57,821 nucleotides of DNA from Campylobacterales bacterium (GCA_027023405.1 JALVVN010000041.1:8483-66303), one strand, 5' to 3'; positions 34,309 to 43,363 are shown, numbered from the stretch's first letter. Program-made: numbers and translations. The notes: generated from the letters alone by a model not told the origin.

Positions 34309-34570
34309 TTTTAAAATAGCTGAAACAAAAAATTTTCAAAAAATTAAACAACGAATCGATCAAAAACTTTATGATAAAATTGTAAATATTGTATATCCTC
34401 AATTAAGATTAAATCCATATTTTGGAACAAATATAAAGAAACTTAAAGGAAAACTTGAAGGATACTATAGATATAAGATTGGTAATTATAGGCTTTTTTA
34501 TCTTATTGAAGATGAAAAGGTATTGATTGTCGTAACAGATTTTAGACATAGACAAAATGTATATGGCTAA
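34295..34570 (+). CDS. RelE/ParE-family toxin
   Basis: A 91 aa basic protein starting at ATG 34295 inside the antitoxin gene, with GGAG just upstream. The C-terminal half carries the RelE/ParE fold signature IKKLKGKLEGYYRYKIGNYRLFYLIEDE followed by VVTDFRHRQNVYG, with the strand-Arg-strand pattern and terminal H-R-x-x-x-Y used by RelE-like mRNA interferases. Whether it is a ribosome-dependent RNase (RelE) or a gyrase poison (ParE) cannot be decided from sequence alone. No truncation is visible. Confidence 0.87.
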   Translation: MILYDFKIAETKNFQKIKQRIDQKLYDKIVNIVYPQLRLNPYFGTNIKKLKGKLEGYYRYKIGNYRLFYLIEDEKVLIVVTDFRHRQNVYG

Positions 34571-34627
34571 GATTTATCACAAATCATTGGAGAGAAATAT
34601 TTATATAGAAGAATATAGGGTCAGGGC

Positions 34628-34881
34628 ATGAAATTTAACTAATCCATACTAAAGTGTTGAAAATGGCGAATGGGAAAGTCGTGGAAATATCGATAATAGA
34701 ATAAAAGAGTTACAATCATATATAAAAAACCAAAAGAAAAAAGCTATATCTATCCAGAGTTGGAGAAAATGATATATATGAGCTTAAAAAAAAAGCTTTG
34801 GAAAATGGGGTACCCTATCAAAATATTATTCAGATACTGATCCATCAGTTTGTATCAAATAAAATTAAGCTAAGCCTGTAA
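34628..34881 (+). pseudogene. decayed CopG/BrnA-type antitoxin gene
   Basis: Three reading frames have to be joined to give one antitoxin-like product. One frame gives SVENGEWESRGNIDNRIKE and then LQSYIKNQKKKAISI, ending near 34754. After one extra base the next frame continues RVGENDIYELKKKALENG, then VPYQNIIQILIHQF and VSNKIKLSL to TAA at 34879-34881. KxISIR(V/L)SexDlxxLKxKAxxxGxPYQxxIxxxxHxY is typical of antitoxins paired with BrnT/RelE-like toxins. Upstream, ATG AAA TTT AAC at 34628 runs into TAA at once and a second frame change follows, so the gene is broken at least three times. Confidence 0.7.
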
Positions 34882-34898
34882 CTCCGGATATAAGTGCA

Positions 34899-36110
34899 CT
34901 AAATCCTCTCCCCTCCAACATAAACCCCCTCAACCTTTTGCGTATGCAAGATCAGCGATATCGCCACCATCGACTCCTCCGTCTCTGCCGGAATAGGTAC
35001 GACAATCAAGTCGCTCTCATACCCCTCTTTGATCACCCCTTTTTGGAGTCCTAGCGCACGCCCAGCTTCTCTTGTGCTCCCTAGCAACAATCGTTTCGCA
35101 AGTTCAGCAAGATCAAGATCGCTATGCATCATCAATGCCCCTCGCATCTCATCCCACAGTGAGAGAGAATCATTGGAGCTCAAGCCGTCGGTCGCCAGAT
35201 GAAATGCGGGAAGTTTCTCGATCGCCAAACGAGAAGATCCGAGGTAGCGATTTGATCGCGGACAGTGGGTGATCGCCTGATCTTGTGCGAGTATCGCTTT
35301 GATCTCCGCTTCATTTGCTTCGGCGCAATGCGTGTAGATCGTCGATACGCCCTTAAAAAGTCCAATATACTCCAAAGGTTTGATGAGTGGCTTGGGATCG
35401 GGAACAAAGGCTTTGAAAAACTCGGCAAACTTCCCCTCCCCCCGATCGAGCCACGCCCGCTCATCTTTAGACTCCATAAAGTGTGTCGATACGACGAGAT
35501 TCTCCGCTTTTACCGTCTCCAATACTTTACGGATCAAGATCGGATGCGTCGAATAGGGAGCGTGCACCGAGATGGCGGGTAGAAAACTTTTTGAAGCAAA
35601 TGCCCTGCTCTGCTCATAGCGCTCTAAGAACTCCCCATACATCGTATCGACGACCGCCGGATTGCTTCCGAGTATCTCATTAAAGTAGATCACATTGATC
35701 GGACTTTTAGCACAAGACTCCATATCAAGACCGAAGCTACTGATCGCACCAATCGTCGTCGTACCACTTTCTAAAATCGTATCAAGCGCGCGATCGATAC
35801 ACTGCTTAGCTTCACACTGCGCTAGCAACCCCTCTCGCTTCTCGATCACACTCTCTAGCCAACCGACAAACGATCCCAAACGCAACTGCGATCGGTTTGC
35901 CGAAAACTCCAAATGGGTATGGGCATTGATCAGCCCGGGCATAATCACCGCATCGCCGAAATCCTCAAATTCCGCCTGCGGATAGCGTGACTTTAGCTGA
36001 TCTGCGCCATCTACCGCAATGATCCGCTCATCAAAACAGATCGCCCCATCCTCTACGATACCAAACGCTTCATCCATCAAGAGTATCCATTTTGCTGCTA
36101 TGATCTTCAC
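34899..36110 (-). CDS. mqnF: aminofutalosine deaminase (futalosine menaquinone pathway)
   Basis: This 403 aa amidohydrolase has metal ligands in the N-terminal HxH (INAHTHLEF, His64 and His66), a later His in VVSTHFMESKDE, and the catalytic Asp in LATDGLSSNDSLSLWDEMR. In Campylobacterota an amidohydrolase of this kind (characterised in Nitratiruptor, Nis_0429) deaminates 6-amino-6-deoxyfutalosine to futalosine in menaquinone synthesis. The match in length and N-terminus supports that function, although other cytosine/SAH-deaminase-like roles are possible. GTG at 36110 follows AAAGGATAAGC. It is divergent from aroQ. Confidence 0.82.
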   Translation of the reverse strand: MKIIAAKWILLMDEAFGIVEDGAICFDERIIAVDGADQLKSRYPQAEFEDFGDAVIMPGLINAHTHLEFSANRSQLRLGSFVGWLESVIEKREGLLAQCEAKQCIDRALDTILESGTTTIGAISSFGLDMESCAKSPINVIYFNEILGSNPAVVDTMYGEFLERYEQSRAFASKSFLPAISVHAPYSTHPILIRKVLETVKAENLVVSTHFMESKDERAWLDRGEGKFAEFFKAFVPDPKPLIKPLEYIGLFKGVSTIYTHCAEANEAEIKAILAQDQAITHCPRSNRYLGSSRLAIEKLPAFHLATDGLSSNDSLSLWDEMRGALMMHSDLDLAELAKRLLLGSTREAGRALGLQKGVIKEGYESDLIVVPIPAETEESMVAISLILHTQKVEGVYVGGERI

Positions 36111-36134
36111 GCTTATCCTTTAGTTTTGAAGTGC

Positions 36135-36140
36135 TATAAT
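36135..36140 (+). promoter_or_regulatory. -10 box of the aroQ-fliY run
   Basis: TGCTATAAT is an extended -10 element (TGN-TATAAT) ending 28 nt before the aroQ ATG. From here nine or ten + strand genes follow with few gaps, so it may drive much of the aroQ-pepQ-folK-flhF-flhG string. Confidence 0.65.
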
Positions 36141-36168
36141 GAGATTATTACACACAAAGGATAAAACG

Positions 36169-36648
36169 ATGAAAATACAAGTCATACAAGGCCCCAATCT
36201 CAACATGCTAGGTATCCGTGAGCAAAATATCTACGGTCCGATGAAGCTGGAGGATATCCACAAACAGATGAAAGCATTTGCCGATCAGAGCGGTGTAGAG
36301 ATTGAGTTTTTTCAATCCAATCTTGAGGGAGAGTTGGTCGATAAAATTCAAGAGTCATTAGGTGAAGCGGACGGTATCATTATCAACGCCGCCGCTTATA
36401 CGCATACATCTATCGCTATCGCCGATGCGATCAAGGCAGTCTCCCTCCCGACTATTGAGGTTCACATCTCCAATATCCACGCACGAGAGAGCTTCCGCAA
36501 AAAATCTCTCCTCGCCCCTGTATGTGCCGGACAGATCAGCGGTTTTGGTCCCTTCTCCTATCACTTGGCGATGGTCGCGATGATCCAAATCCTCAATGAG
36601 ATCAAAGCGATGCAAGAGCAACAAGCACAAAACACCCCATCTGCATGA
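36169..36648 (+). CDS. aroQ: type II 3-dehydroquinate dehydratase
   Basis: AroQ dehydrates 3-dehydroquinate in the shikimate pathway. The 159 aa protein shows [16 protein letters not shown] with the catalytic Arg/Tyr lid region, [16 protein letters not shown] and [14 protein letters not shown] with the catalytic His. ATG 36169 has AAAGGATAAAACG upstream; an earlier in-frame start would overlap the promoter. Its TGA overlaps the next ATG by 4 nt (ATGA). Confidence 0.95.
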   Translation: MKIQVIQGPNLNMLGIREQNIYGPMKLEDIHKQMKAFADQSGVEIEFFQSNLEGELVDKIQESLGEADGIIINAAAYTHTSIAIADAIKAVSLPTIEVHISNIHARESFRKKSLLAPVCAGQISGFGPFSYHLAMVAMIQILNEIKAMQEQQAQNTPSA

Positions 36649-37664
36649 ATTATCTCCTCAAGTCAGAGAGTAGCGTCTATTACGAATGTGGCTACTCTTG
36701 TGAGAGTGAAATCTTTATCGCACTCTCCGATGAGCGCTTCTTTATCACCGACGGTAGATACACCATCGAAGCCAAAGAGGGCGTCAAGGGTGCAGAGGTA
36801 ATTGAAACCAAAGAGAGCCTATTGGAGAGCGCAAAAGAGATCCTCAAAAAGAGTGCTATCAAAGAGATTATCTACGATCCCAAAGAGTGGAGCGTATTTG
36901 AGTTTGAAAAGTTAAAAGCCGATCTTTCCCTAAATTTCAAGGCGATCAAAAACTTTTCACAAAAGAGGCGCATCATCAAGAGAGATGAAGAGATCGAAAA
37001 GATCAAAAAGAGTGTGCAGATCGGTGCGGAGTGTTTTGACCGCTACGCAAGATATTTGCAAAATGCACTAGGCAAGGAGGAGTTTGAACTTCACTTTGAT
37101 GCGCTCGATATTTTCGGTGATCACGGTCGGCGTGCAATCAGTTTCGATCCCATCATTGCGCTCGATCACAACAGCGCCAAACCTCATGCACACCCTACCG
37201 CTACCCCGCTCCGCTCTGACTCCTTCATTCTTTTGGATGCCGGTGTCAAATATGAGCGCTACTGCTCCGATCGGACACGATGCAGTGCCTTTGCGTCCGA
37301 TCTCAACTTTGACAAAACGCAACACTTCAACAACCCCACGCACCAAAAAATCTACGATATCGTCCGCAAAGCCCAAGAAGCGGCGATCCAAGCGATCCGT
37401 CCCGGTGTCAAAGCCAAGGAGATCGACCACGCCGCCAGAGAGGTGATCGCCAAAGCGGGATATGAGAAAGCCTTTGTCCACTCAACCGGACACGGTGTGG
37501 GGCTTGACATCCATGAAGAGCCGTTCATCAACCGCAAAAGTGAAACTATCATCGAGGAGAATATGATCTTTACCGTTGAGCCGGGTATCTATCTCGAAGA
37601 TCAATTCGGTGTGCGCATCGAGGATATGATCCGTGTGACGGCTCAGGGAGCGGAGATTTTGTAG
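36645..37664 (+). CDS. pepQ: Xaa-Pro dipeptidase/aminopeptidase (M24B)
   Basis: A metallopeptidase with the pita-bread fold that cleaves X-Pro bonds. The 339 aa protein has an N-terminal creatinase-like domain and the catalytic domain with the five ligands in order: [17 protein letters not shown] (two Asp), [14 protein letters not shown] (His), [19 protein letters not shown] (two Glu). The aroQ-pepQ order is common in Campylobacterota. It is coupled to both neighbours by 4-nt and 1-nt overlaps. PepP versus PepQ substrate preference cannot be set from sequence. Confidence 0.92.
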   Translation: MNYLLKSESSVYYECGYSCESEIFIALSDERFFITDGRYTIEAKEGVKGAEVIETKESLLESAKEILKKSAIKEIIYDPKEWSVFEFEKLKADLSLNFKAIKNFSQKRRIIKRDEEIEKIKKSVQIGAECFDRYARYLQNALGKEEFELHFDALDIFGDHGRRAISFDPIIALDHNSAKPHAHPTATPLRSDSFILLDAGVKYERYCSDRTRCSAFASDLNFDKTQHFNNPTHQKIYDIVRKAQEAAIQAIRPGVKAKEIDHAAREVIAKAGYEKAFVHSTGHGVGLDIHEEPFINRKSETIIEENMIFTVEPGIYLEDQFGVRIEDMIRVTAQGAEIL

Positions 37665-38146
37665 TGGAGAAAAGGCTTCAACTCTTCTACGATCGCTACT
37701 ACCCACACACTCCGCGCACTCACTCTCGAAAAAAACACTGCGCGACAATCGGTGTCGGCGGAAATGTCGGAGATGTCAGAGCGCGGTTTCAGAAGCTCTA
37801 CTTTTACCTTCAGCAATCTTCACAGGTCGATATCGTCACCACTTCTCCAATCCTCAAAAATCCCCCTTTCGGCTACCTTAATCAACCCGATTTTTACAAC
37901 GCGATCATCCTTCTCAAAACCGATTTGAGTCCGCAAGATCTGCTTCGTTATCTCCTCTATGTGGAAAAAAGATTTAAACGAATTAGAAATTTCAAAGATA
38001 GTCCACGAACTTTAGACTTAGATATGATTTTTTATGATAGAATAGCAATAAGTACAAAATATTTAACCCTCCCCCACCCTCATTTCAGCGAGCGGGATTC
38101 GGTCTTGATACCGTTAGGGTTACTAGAGAGGCGGTGTAGCGTATGA
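37664..38146 (+). CDS. folK: 2-amino-4-hydroxy-6-hydroxymethyldihydropteridine pyrophosphokinase
   Basis: FolK pyrophosphorylates the pterin in folate synthesis. The 160 aa protein has IGVGGNVGD near residue 30, FGYLNQPDFYNAIILLKT, and the signature RNFKDSPRTLDLDMIFYD with the metal-binding D-L-D, then LPHPHFSERDSVLIPL. GTG 37664 overlaps the pepQ TAG by one base. There is an unusual 25-residue N-terminal lead (EKRLQLFYDRYYPHT...). FolK upstream of flhF is a known Campylobacterota arrangement. Confidence 0.93.
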   Translation: MEKRLQLFYDRYYPHTPRTHSRKKHCATIGVGGNVGDVRARFQKLYFYLQQSSQVDIVTTSPILKNPPFGYLNQPDFYNAIILLKTDLSPQDLLRYLLYVEKRFKRIRNFKDSPRTLDLDMIFYDRIAISTKYLTLPHPHFSERDSVLIPLGLLERRCSV

Positions 38147-39495
38147 AACTCTATACTTTTATGGGCAACTCACCGGCGGAAGCACTCCAAAAAGCGCAAA
38201 AGGTGTGCGGTAAGGATGCGCTTGTCGTCAGTACCAAACAACTCAAGAAGAAGAGCCTCTCCTCCCCTGCACTTCACGAAGTGGTCGTCGCACTCGAAAA
38301 TCGGGAAGAAGAGCCCAAAATTGACCTCCAAGATCTCGTCGGTACAAAACGGGTTATCGAACCAAAACAAAAAGAGAGTAGCGAACGCCTCTCGCGTACC
38401 CGCTCTAAGAGTGACAGCGTCATCCTCGAACTCTCTTCACAGGCCAAGACACTTTCAGATCGCGCATTCAAAAGAAGTGCTGAACAATCCTCTTCCATCA
38501 AAGCGAAAGAGAACCTGAAACCTCAACTCTCTAAGATGCAACACGCCTTAGAGCAGATGGAGCAAACACCCTCTGCCAAACCGGAAAATCTGAAACAGGA
38601 GATCGAGACACTTCACCAAAAGCTCGACACACTTACCTCTCTCATTTGGGAGGAGAAGCGCGATCACAAAGAGAACTTCATCGTGCCACCGGAATTTGCC
38701 CACATCTATCAAATCACCAAAAAGAGCGGTATCTCCCCCAAACACCTCGAGGAAATTATGCGCGCAACGATCCAAGAGATGCCCTCCTATATGAAAAATA
38801 GTCCCACTACCATCACTCGATATTTTCAGGTACTCTTGAAAAAGATGGTGCCTATCCGTCAAGAGCGACTTCTGCTCGATGCTCCCCAAACAATTATGAT
38901 GTTTGTCGGACCGACCGGTGTGGGCAAAACTACCTCTCTTGCCAAACTTGCCGCACGATACGCCTTTCTTTCTTACAGTTACAAAGTGGGCATCATCACA
39001 CTCGATAGCTACCGAATCGGCGCTGTCGAACAGCTCTATACCTATGCCAAAATGATGAAGCTCCCCATTGAAAGTGCGCTTGATAGCTATGATTTTAAGC
39101 GCTCACTCGATCGTTTGAGTGATTGCGATATTATCCTCGTCGATACGGTCGGTAGCTCCCCCTATGACCGTCAGAAGCTTGGAAAACTGGCACAAGTTGC
39201 ACAAGAGAGTGGCAAAAAGATCGATGCCTCCTTGGTGTTAAGCGCGACAACCAAACGAGACGACTTGGAGGAGATTTATGAAAACTTCTCTCTTTTACCG
39301 CTTGATAATGCCATTATTACCAAGTGTGACGAGAGCAAACGATTTGGCAATATCTTCTCCTTTGCACTCGAGACCAATCTACCACTCTCCTATATGGGTG
39401 TCGGTCAAGAGGTACCGGATGATTTGATGAGCGCATCGAGTGATTTTCTCGTCGATGCTATCTTTCACGGCTACCGCCACGAGGTACATGTATGA
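38143..39495 (+). CDS. flhF: flagellar biosynthesis SRP-like GTPase FlhF
   Basis: FlhF sets the polar site and number of flagella and in Campylobacter is needed for sigma-54 flagellar gene expression. The 450 aa protein has a basic, variable B domain (to about 190), the N domain, and the G domain with GPTGVGKTTS (256-265), LDSYRIGAVEQLYTYAK, DTVGSSPYD in place of the SRP-type DTAG, and TKCDES. It overlaps folK by 4 nt and flhG by 4 nt. Confidence 0.96.
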   Translation: MKLYTFMGNSPAEALQKAQKVCGKDALVVSTKQLKKKSLSSPALHEVVVALENREEEPKIDLQDLVGTKRVIEPKQKESSERLSRTRSKSDSVILELSSQAKTLSDRAFKRSAEQSSSIKAKENLKPQLSKMQHALEQMEQTPSAKPENLKQEIETLHQKLDTLTSLIWEEKRDHKENFIVPPEFAHIYQITKKSGISPKHLEEIMRATIQEMPSYMKNSPTTITRYFQVLLKKMVPIRQERLLLDAPQTIMMFVGPTGVGKTTSLAKLAARYAFLSYSYKVGIITLDSYRIGAVEQLYTYAKMMKLPIESALDSYDFKRSLDRLSDCDIILVDTVGSSPYDRQKLGKLAQVAQESGKKIDASLVLSATTKRDDLEEIYENFSLLPLDNAIITKCDESKRFGNIFSFALETNLPLSYMGVGQEVPDDLMSASSDFLVDAIFHGYRHEVHV

Positions 39496-40307
39496 ATGAA
39501 ACACCAAAAATCCTCTCACTTGTCAGTGCTAAAGGAGGTGTAGGAAAGAGTGTTCTGGGTGCCAATCTCGCACATCTACTCTCCAAAGAGGGTTACAAAA
39601 CGCTACTTATCGATCTCAATCTCGGGCTGGGCAATCAAGATATACTCTTGGGAGTGAATCCCAAATACAATCTACTCCACTACCTCAAAGATCAGGTTAA
39701 CTTTGAGCAGATTTCAATAGAGATCACCCCAACCTTGCAGCTTCTGCCTATCGATAACGGAGATGAGATCTTCACTTTTAGCCATGGGGAGATTATTTCG
39801 CGTATTTTAAATGAAGAGAAGGTAAAAGAGTTTGAATATATCATCTTGGATCTACCGTGCGATATCTCTCCCCAAATGTCGCATTTTTTCAAGATTTCCG
39901 ATCTCTTTTGGCTTGTGAGCGAACCGACACCGCCGGCTATCACCAATGCCTACACCTTTTTAAAATTGGCACAGCAGTTTCAAGCACCTATCGCCTTGAT
40001 TTTCAACAAAATCCGAAATGAGCAAGAGGCAAAAGTGCTCTTTGAAAAGATGGAAGCCCTCGCTCACAAACATCTCACACTCTCGTGCGATCTCTTTCTC
40101 GCAGGCTCTATCCCCTCTGATCCGCTCATTGAACGATCCACCAAAAATCGTTACCTCTTTACACAGAGGTCTCCCAACGCCTACTCAACCTTTCAACTTT
40201 ATAATATTTTATCTCACTCACTCTACAAATTGGAACACAAAGTGCTTCAAAAAGAGCGAAGGAAAAGTTTCGCCGTTTTGGTGCGCCAACTCATAGAAAA
40301 ATTGTAG
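39492..40307 (+). CDS. flhG: MinD-like ATPase FlhG (YlxH/FleN)
   Basis: FlhG is a ParA/MinD-type ATPase limiting flagellar number together with FlhF and, in Campylobacter, affecting division-site placement. The 271 aa protein contains the deviant Walker A SAKGGVGKS near residue 13, DLNLGLGNQDILLG, LDLPCDISPQ (Walker B region), and a basic C-terminal amphipathic tail (EHKVLQKERRKSFAVLVRQLI) consistent with membrane attachment. It directly follows flhF. Confidence 0.95.
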   Translation: MNETPKILSLVSAKGGVGKSVLGANLAHLLSKEGYKTLLIDLNLGLGNQDILLGVNPKYNLLHYLKDQVNFEQISIEITPTLQLLPIDNGDEIFTFSHGEIISRILNEEKVKEFEYIILDLPCDISPQMSHFFKISDLFWLVSEPTPPAITNAYTFLKLAQQFQAPIALIFNKIRNEQEAKVLFEKMEALAHKHLTLSCDLFLAGSIPSDPLIERSTKNRYLFTQRSPNAYSTFQLYNILSHSLYKLEHKVLQKERRKSFAVLVRQLIEKL

Positions 40308-40375
40308 GAGACCCTCATCTTAGAGGTACCCTAAGAACTTTCCATCTAAATCATTAAATTGAAGGAAACCCGCAA

Positions 40376-40687
40376 ATGAGAAGTGAGAATTTTGTTGCCT
40401 TTTTTACTGTTTGTGGATTTTTTATCGGTCTGATTTTTTCGATCGTGACTTATGATAATATGATGGATTTTATCTTTTATACCGCCACCATTACGCTCTT
40501 TTTTCATATATTTATTCACCTAGTACTGATCTTTTTTATCAAGGCAGATGAGAACTATCCAGTCGCCTTTGACAAAGAGGAGTACGAGGCGTCTATCAGT
40601 GAGCAGATCGAGATCCTCAAAACCAAAGAGGAGATGATCACCTCACTCTTTAAAAGTATCAACGAACCAAATACACAAGGAGCTTAA
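40376..40687 (+). CDS. two-TM membrane protein between flhG and fliA
   Basis: This 103 aa protein has two hydrophobic helices (about 7-24 and 35-56) and a charged C-terminal cytoplasmic tail with an acidic/basic helix (EEYEASISEQIEILKTKEEMITSLF). A GAAGGAAACCC ribosome site precedes it. Similar small membrane proteins stand at the same place in other Campylobacterota flagellar clusters, as I recall, but no function is assigned. Its stop lies 5 nt before the fliA ATG, so it is probably co-expressed with the flagellar sigma factor. Confidence 0.75.
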   Translation: MRSENFVAFFTVCGFFIGLIFSIVTYDNMMDFIFYTATITLFFHIFIHLVLIFFIKADENYPVAFDKEEYEASISEQIEILKTKEEMITSLFKSINEPNTQGA

Positions 40688-40692
40688 AGCAG

Positions 40693-41370
40693 ATGTCCGT
40701 CACACCAGAGAAGTACCAGCAACATAACGATGTTGTCATCCAATTTTTACCCGCCGTCCGTGCCATGAGTTTTCGACTCAAAGAGAGACTCCCCTCCTCT
40801 GTTGATGTCAATGATCTCATCTCTATCGGAATCGAAGAGATGGTCAAACTCTCCAGAAAATATGATGTAGAGCAAAATGACTCCTTTTGGGGATATGCCA
40901 AAAAACGCGTCTACGGTTCGATGCTCGATTATCTTAGAAGCTTAGATGTCGTCAGCCGAAACAACCGCCGTCTTATCAAGGCGATCGACACGGAGATCAG
41001 CAAACACCTCGCTGAAAACGGTACCGAACCAAACGATGCTATGTTGGCAAAACTACTCGGAGAGAGTGAAGAGAAGATTCGTGAGGCACGATGTGCTTCG
41101 GAAATCTCTACCTCGGTTCCCCTCAATGAGCAGATTATTCATAAAGGCGAAAGAAGCGTCGAAGAGCAGATTGAGCGCGATCAGATGATCGAAGCTGTCA
41201 AACGAATCTTAGGTGATCTCAATCAACGAGAGCAAACTATCATTCAACTCTACTACTTTGAAGAGCTCAATCTCAAAGAGATAAGTGAAATCTTGGATAT
41301 CTCCGAATCACGCATCTCTCAACTGCATAAAAAACTGATGCAACAAATTCGTGTCAGATTAGTAGGATAA
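40693..41370 (+). CDS. fliA: flagellar sigma factor sigma-28 (FliA)
   Basis: FliA directs late flagellar genes (flagellin and others). The 225 aa protein has region 2 (LPSSVDVNDLISIGIEEMVKLSRKYD...FWGYAKKRVYGSMLDYLRSLD), region 3 and region 4 with the helix-turn-helix EELNLKEISEILDISESRISQLHKKL. Length and the region 2 sequence are typical of FliA/WhiG. fliM follows two bases after its stop. Confidence 0.96.
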   Translation: MSVTPEKYQQHNDVVIQFLPAVRAMSFRLKERLPSSVDVNDLISIGIEEMVKLSRKYDVEQNDSFWGYAKKRVYGSMLDYLRSLDVVSRNNRRLIKAIDTEISKHLAENGTEPNDAMLAKLLGESEEKIREARCASEISTSVPLNEQIIHKGERSVEEQIERDQMIEAVKRILGDLNQREQTIIQLYYFEELNLKEISEILDISESRISQLHKKLMQQIRVRLVG

Positions 41371-41371
41371 A

Positions 41372-42454
41372 ATGGCAGATATTCTCTCCCAAGACGAGAT
41401 CGATGCGCTCTTAGATGTTGTCGATGATCCCAGTGATGAGGCGGTGGTTACCCCCACCCCTGTCACACAAGATCGACAAGTCACACTCTATGACTTCAAG
41501 CGTCCCAATCGCGTCTCAAAAGAGCAACTGCGTGCCATCCGATCCATCCACGATAAAGTCGCGCGAAATATCGCCTCTGAAATGTCCACCATGCTACGAT
41601 CGATTATCGAAATCCAGCTCCAATCGGTCGATCAAATGACATACGGTGAATTTCTCATGTCACTTCCTAGCCCCACCAGCTTCAATGTCTTCTCTATTAA
41701 ACCGCTTGACGGTAGCGCTATTTTGGAGATCAACCCCTCTATTCTCTTTCCGATGGTCGATCGACTTTTGGGTGGAAAGGGAGAGAGTTATCAGATCGAA
41801 CGGGAGCTGAGTGATATTGAGTTGGTACTGCTTGACAATGTCCTGAAGGTAATTATGCAAAAACTCAGAGAATCATGGGAGCCGATCGTTAAGATGCTTC
41901 CCGTCGTGGAATCCAAAGAGTCCAGCCCCAATATCATTCAAATCGTCGCACAAAATGAGATTGTGATTATGATCGTTTTGGAGATTACGATTGGAGAGAG
42001 TAGCGGGATGATCAATATCGCCTACCCTGTCATTCACCTAGAATCCATTCTCTCCAAACTCGCCACCAAAGATTTGGTACCCGGCGATCAAAATATCAAG
42101 AAGAGTCGTAACTTAGAGCTCAAAGAGCTTGTCAAACGGGCGGATATCACACTTGAAGCAATCTTGGGAGAGACCTCGATGAGCTTTGCTAAAATCCTCG
42201 ATCTCAAAGTAGGCGATACCATACAACTCAAACAGAGCGCCTCAAACAGAGCGACCGTGACCATCGACAACAAAAAGATGTTTCAAGCCGAAATGGGACT
42301 GCAAAACAGCACCAAAACGATTCGTATCCAAGAGAAGATCAACTCTTATGACGATCATATCAAACAGATTCTCAAACAAAAAGAGCAAGAAAGAGATGCT
42401 ATAATTCGTAAAAAACTACGAGAGAGTAGAAATAAAAAGGTATCCAATGGATAA
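41372..42454 (+). CDS. fliM: flagellar motor switch protein FliM
   Basis: FliM is the C-ring protein binding CheY-P and controlling rotation sense. The 360 aa protein starts with the CheY-binding peptide (LSQDEIDALLDVV), followed by the FliM middle domain (YDFKRPNRVSKEQLRAIRSIHDKVARNIA...LLGG) and a C-terminal SpoA/FliN-like domain (VTLEAILGETSMSFAKILDLKVGDTIQLKQ). The stop overlaps fliY by 8 nt. Confidence 0.97.
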   Translation: MADILSQDEIDALLDVVDDPSDEAVVTPTPVTQDRQVTLYDFKRPNRVSKEQLRAIRSIHDKVARNIASEMSTMLRSIIEIQLQSVDQMTYGEFLMSLPSPTSFNVFSIKPLDGSAILEINPSILFPMVDRLLGGKGESYQIERELSDIELVLLDNVLKVIMQKLRESWEPIVKMLPVVESKESSPNIIQIVAQNEIVIMIVLEITIGESSGMINIAYPVIHLESILSKLATKDLVPGDQNIKKSRNLELKELVKRADITLEAILGETSMSFAKILDLKVGDTIQLKQSASNRATVTIDNKKMFQAEMGLQNSTKTIRIQEKINSYDDHIKQILKQKEQERDAIIRKKLRESRNKKVSNG

Positions 42455-43271
42455 ATTTATCCAACTATTAGAGAGTGAAACGGTTTCGATTGTTGAGGGT
42501 TTGACCGGACAAGCCCCTACGGTCACATTTGAAAAAGAGCAAGATAACAGTAGTGAAATCTTGGCTCCTTTGGCGATGATCCGTATCGGTGTTGAAGGAG
42601 AAAACGGAGGTCAACTCGCTCTCGCACTTCCCGTTGCGCTTGCGACGGCACTCGGTGATCTGATGCTCGGAGGTGAGGGAACGGAGCTAGAGGAGATGAG
42701 TGATGATGATCTCGATGCGACCAAAGAGATCGTCTCCAATATCTTCGGCGGACTCACCACTGCCGTCTCTGCGCAACAGGAGCTTCCTAAACTGACCTTC
42801 AATGTCCAAGATATATCCTATGTTCAAGAGGGGAAGATGCCCCTTGAAGCGTTTGAAAAAATCTTTCTCTACGATATCAAGATCGCCTCAACTCAGGCAC
42901 AGATGATCCTCGCCGTAGATCACGCCTTTCTCTCCAACTTTCAAGCACAAGAGGAGAGTGCCCCAACACAGAAACCGACACACGCCGTCGCTTCCCTTAC
43001 GGAAGAGGAGATGAAAAATATCCACCTCCTCATGGATATCAAACTACCGGTACGCGTACGAGTCGGAACAAAGACGGTCCTGCTCAAAGATGTCCTCACT
43101 ATGGATATCGGATCAATCGTCGAACTCGATCAACTCGCCAATGAACCACTCGATATCTTGGTTGGCAATAAGGTCATTGCACGCGGAGAGGTTGTCATCG
43201 TCGATGGAAACTTCGGCGTCCAAATCACCCAGATTGGCACCCCAAAAGAGCGCATCAGCGAACTCTGCTAA
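42447..43271 (+). CDS. fliY: flagellar motor switch protein FliY
   Basis: FliY is the FliN-type switch protein with a CheC-like N-terminal domain. At 274 aa it has an N-terminal CheC/CheX-like region (EEMSDDDLDATKEIVSNIFGGLTTAVSA) and a C-terminal SpoA domain (LLMDIKLPVRVRVGTKTVLLKDVLTMDIGSIVELDQLANEPLDILVGNKVIARGEVVIVDGNFGVQITQI). In Bacillus FliY the CheC part dephosphorylates CheY-P; whether that activity remains here cannot be judged. Last gene of the flagellar run. Confidence 0.95.
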   Translation: MDKFIQLLESETVSIVEGLTGQAPTVTFEKEQDNSSEILAPLAMIRIGVEGENGGQLALALPVALATALGDLMLGGEGTELEEMSDDDLDATKEIVSNIFGGLTTAVSAQQELPKLTFNVQDISYVQEGKMPLEAFEKIFLYDIKIASTQAQMILAVDHAFLSNFQAQEESAPTQKPTHAVASLTEEEMKNIHLLMDIKLPVRVRVGTKTVLLKDVLTMDIGSIVELDQLANEPLDILVGNKVIARGEVVIVDGNFGVQITQIGTPKERISELC

Positions 43272-43324
43272 GCCTATTTTCTCAGCCAATCGATAAAAAA
43301 TTACGATAATATACCTTATAGAAA

Positions 43325-43351
43325 TTTTCAAGGAGCTTCGCTTCTTGAAAA
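43325..43351 (+). promoter_or_regulatory. 12-bp hairpin abutting the mnmA ribosome site
   Basis: TTTTCAAGGAGC (43325-43336) pairs with GCTTCTTGAAAA (43340-43351) around TTC, with one G-T wobble. The last two A of the stem are the first bases of the SD AAGGAG. No T-run follows, so it is a poor intrinsic terminator. It looks more like an mRNA structure limiting mnmA translation, or a processing site. Confidence 0.5.
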
Positions 43352-43363
43352 GGAGAGATAAAA

